Shown here piece after piece: positions 62,440 to 64,000 of a stretch of DNA of 64,000 bases. Every line of letters starts with the position of its first letter. The first letter of the stretch is position 1. The translations under genes were made by a program, and so were the position numbers. The DNA comes from Lunularia cruciata (taxonomy: Eukaryota; Streptophyta; Marchantiopsida; Lunulariales; Lunulariaceae): contig OX419756.1 of the NCBI GenBank assembly GCA_948567375.1, forward strand, positions 12,095,001 through 12,159,000, in the 5' to 3' direction. The notes under the pieces were generated by a model. It was not told the DNA's origin, did not search any database, and worked only from the letters and a program-made list of their open reading frames with translations.

Positions 62440-63000
62440 ATAGTATAGTATATGGTCTAAGATTATCAGGTGACAATAGTAGATGTCATGGTTACGGGCC
62501 CTACGAGGGATACAGTTCTGGAGGGAGTGATTACACATCCCCCCTGGATGGGCAGCGAGTACAACAGCAGGTTGCAAGGTCTCCAAGTATAGGAGCATGC
62601 AGTGAGGTCACCTCTTTGTTCCTCTAGCCTTGGAGTTATATGGAGCGATGGACACGAAGTTTGACACATTTGTCAAGGAGTGCGCGAGAGCTTATATGTT
62701 AGGCGCCAAGAGGTGCCACTTTCACTCATACTTTGTAATATATTTTAGACAACGTGTGTCCATTGCTCTACAGAGTGCAGTGGTTTGTGCAGTCCATAGG
62801 AGAGCAATCACATTAGTGGATGTTTCTTTGAATGTTCCAGTTGTATGTAGACCGTAAGACTTGCATACCTCTGATATCTTAGGTGCGGTAATGCAGGTTT
62901 TGCATATAGACTCTATTGGGGCTTAGCCCCATTTACCTGTTTTGTCTCCCCCTTGTACGGCTTGATAGGGTCTTCCCATCCTTCACTTTTTCTATGCGAT
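62440..63000 (+). mobile_element. Non-LTR retroelement remnant (copy 3), 3' end
   Basis: Aligns with 13.26-13.8 kb. It encodes, in pieces, VPLALG-like, LYGAMDTKFDTFVKECARAY (frame 62630-62857) and a QRVSIALQSAV segment, then the TTGGGGCTTAGCCCCA tail. It has fewer stops than copy 2, so it is probably the youngest of the three. Confidence 0.6.
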
Positions 63001-63049
63001 CGCTTTCTCAATATGGTATTGAAACTTAGGTCCATTTTACCTAATTTGT

Positions 63050-63110
63050 ATCACCCTTGGGCCTTCCCATCCGTTGTGTTTTTCTTCGGGGTCGCCTTTT
63101 CTCGCATCTG
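63050..63110 (+). mobile_element. 3' tail fragment of the non-LTR element
   Basis: A second copy of the tail end (CCTTCCCATCCGTTGTGTTT then GGTCGCCTTTTCTCG) directly after copy 3. Confidence 0.5.
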
Positions 63111-64000
63111 GCAAGACTTTGAAGAAAAGTTGGAGAGGAAGACTGGACGAGGAGATCACGTCAATTTGACGGAAAGTCCCACGGCCGGACGGAACCTTCG
63201 TCTCAATTCTCATCCAGCAAATAGGACAGAGTCCTTGGTCGCACGGTTGTGGGTTCCCTGGTGTTCGAGATGGACTGGTGGTCCCCTATCGTTACCACCA
63301 AGCCGATCCTCTGCACGAAGACTGGCGGACAACGTCTCTTTCATTCTTTCATTCTTCCTTGTCGTTTAGTGTCCGTACAGGATATAGATAGACTTCCAAA
63401 GCATGGGCATGGAGATAGACTTCGATGAGGACACATCAACTGTCACTTTACTTTAGAGTCCATGAAATGAGGCAAAATAGTGGTACTGTACAGTTGAAGT
63501 ATCAGGACAAAACCAAAAGCCACCAAAGAAAGACATCAACCAAAATTGCTCGAAGTTTCAGCATTTTTTAGAGGAGAAAATCTATTCCCACGATGTGGCA
63601 ATCTTCCTTTCTCAGAGTAATACTATTCCATTGCAAGTAGAAACATAAACGCAAGGTGTATCAAAGCGTTTACCTACAGTTCTGATGAAGTAAGACATTT
63701 TTTGTACACAATCTAGTGAATGGATTTAATCAGCCAATTCATTATATTTGTCTTTAAAACTCAAGAGCTCGTCACAGGATTCGTGTGCGCGTCACCAGCA
63801 ACTAGGATACTTTTCCTACAGTTCTGCTTTCTCCTGGTCATCTGATTTCCTAGCTTAATCCCAACTTACTTTGTGGAAAACTAGCAAGTATCCTTCCCTG
63901 TGTGGGATTATGAAGTCACCAGTCCGTACCTTATTGTGGAACTAATCTATTCCTTCCAGTTTAAATATAACTTTTAGTCATGCTAATTGAACTCTTGTTT
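63111..64000. other. Mixed-composition stretch, no gene identified
   Basis: 63.11-63.37 kb is GC-richer and open in the frame 62953-63369, but that frame starts inside the repeat tail and has no recognised domain. The rest holds nothing I can name. Confidence 0.35.

Noticed and set aside
62953-63369. 138-residue ORF as a host gene
   Set aside because: Its first part is the tail of a mobile element and no domain was seen.

Overview
This is nuclear DNA from a land plant. The evidence is GT-AG introns, one complete eight-exon gene whose protein matches the plant/animal RNFT (RING finger + transmembrane) family, a plant-type polyphenol oxidase pseudogene, and Ty3/gypsy retrotransposons whose primer-binding sites match initiator tRNA-Met. 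A non-seed plant (bryophyte or fern) is my guess, from the polyphenol oxidase type and the style of the repeats. This is inference only.

Layout. 0.3-1.4 kb: broken polyphenol oxidase (minus strand). 2.2-14.8 kb: AT-rich intergenic DNA with two remnants of a non-LTR retroelement (2.25-3.1 and 12.4-13.8 kb), an inverted repeat, a 35-bp minisatellite, a 155-bp (CT)n tract and a solo LTR with an exact 5-bp target duplication (11.75-12.16 kb). 14.85-24.64 kb: degenerate Ty3/gypsy element 'A' (plus strand) with a PHD finger downstream of its integrase. 24.6-28.6 kb: unassigned sequence. 28.6-33.3 kb: the intact RNFT-like gene (minus strand). 33.3-36.5 kb: its upstream region plus a short putative membrane-protein ORF.

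36.5-56.1 kb: a second copy of the same gypsy family, 'B', broken by four later insertions. These are a chromodomain-bearing gypsy element N1 (38.14-44.45 kb, minus strand), which itself holds a solo LTR of a third family; a 689-bp insertion (49.29-49.98 kb); a truncated gypsy element N2 (50.36-54.19 kb, minus strand); and another solo LTR (54.67-55.37 kb). Most insertions show 5-bp target duplications, so their order can be read directly. 56.25-56.75 kb is an older LTR of the N1 family. 56.8-61.3 kb is very AT-rich and empty of recognisable genes. 59.5-63.1 kb holds several 3'-end fragments of the non-LTR element in both orientations.

The only gene that looks functional is the RNFT-like E3 ligase. 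Three results stand out. The N1-family LTRs carry clusters of perfect heat-shock elements just upstream of a TATA box. The A/B gypsy family carries a PHD finger, while N1 carries a chromodomain at the equivalent place. Several TAG stops in the A/B copies sit where the sister copy has CAG, as expected from methylation-driven decay.
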